A program made the translations under genes and the position numbers. A DNA stretch of 5,148 bases from Synergistales bacterium (GTDB lineage: Bacteria; Synergistota; Synergistia; Synergistales; Aminobacteriaceae). A model generated the notes under the pieces. It was not told where the DNA came from. It made no database searches and saw only the letters and a list, made by a program, of their open reading frames with translations. Where the stretch lies: NCBI GenBank assembly GCA_026002715.1, contig BOCC01000141.1, positions 1-5,148 on the forward strand, written 5' to 3'. Positions 5,116-5,148 of this stretch are shown one piece after another (position 1 is the stretch's first letter; each line of letters opens with the position of its first letter).

Positions 5116-5148
5116 GTGGCCACAATCAAAAATGCAGCGTCGTATTCA
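5116..5148 (+). CDS. Possible start of an unidentified gene leaving the right edge
   Basis: A GTG at 5116 opens 11 codons, VATIKNAASYS, to the edge, just after a TATAAT box and dyad. There is no clear Shine-Dalgarno. An alternative ATG at 5132 starts another open frame of a few codons. A 'MATIK...' start is found in several families, including mobile-element proteins, but eleven residues cannot identify one. Confidence 0.25.
   Translation, partial: MATIKNAASYS

Noticed and set aside
1..5148. CRISPR array, tRNA or rRNA genes, or a complete insertion sequence
   Set aside because: No regularly spaced repeats, cloverleaf-like or ribosomal sequence, and no complete transposase gene with terminal inverted repeats were seen.

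Overview
This window holds three adjacent flagellar hook genes, all on the minus strand and read right to left: fliK (hook-length ruler), flgD (hook cap) and flgE (hook protein). Each is recognisable from its protein sequence. The order fliK-flgD-flgE and the close fliK-flgD spacing are those of a conventional hook operon. The host is a flagellated diderm-type bacterium, or a recent descendant of one, of moderate GC. The long FlgE, short FlgD without an Ig-like extension and the accessory gene next door fit Synergistota best. That placement rests on remembered family resemblance and is tentative; Firmicutes-like or deltaproteobacterial lineages are not excluded.

Left flank (1-385): the first 131 bases are the 5' end of a minus-strand gene that leaves the window. 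Its N-terminus looks like the Rpn / PD-(D/E)XK nuclease-like transposase group. It has a strong Shine-Dalgarno (142-147), a sigma70-type promoter (169-197) and a hairpin overlapping the -35. Bases 216-307 show nothing I can name. A minus-strand intrinsic terminator at 308-339, bracketed by a 9-bp direct repeat, ends the hook operon just after flgE.

Centre (386-4813): flgE is 711 codons, with GC-rich conserved ends and a visibly AT-richer middle. The flgD-flgE gap (2522-2701) carries an in-frame continuation of flgD beyond its TAA, a possible internal promoter and a long-range inverted repeat. fliK starts with GTG, has no clear Shine-Dalgarno and opens with a 10-residue repeat.

Right flank (4810-5148): head to head with fliK, on the plus strand, lies only the C-terminal ~76 codons of the flagellar export ATPase FliI. 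The FliI similarity begins right where fliK begins, so a rearrangement breakpoint sits at about 4805-4815. Where fliJ or another flagellar gene might be expected after fliI, the sequence becomes very AT-rich, with a perfect 10-bp tandem repeat, a TATAAT box, a 7-bp dyad and possibly the first codons of another gene.

Taken together, this looks like a flagellar cluster that has been broken up: cut at its fliI side, terminated after flgE and bordered by accessory DNA. The hook proteins keep their core motifs, so the window alone does not show whether the flagellum is lost or just encoded by a split cluster.
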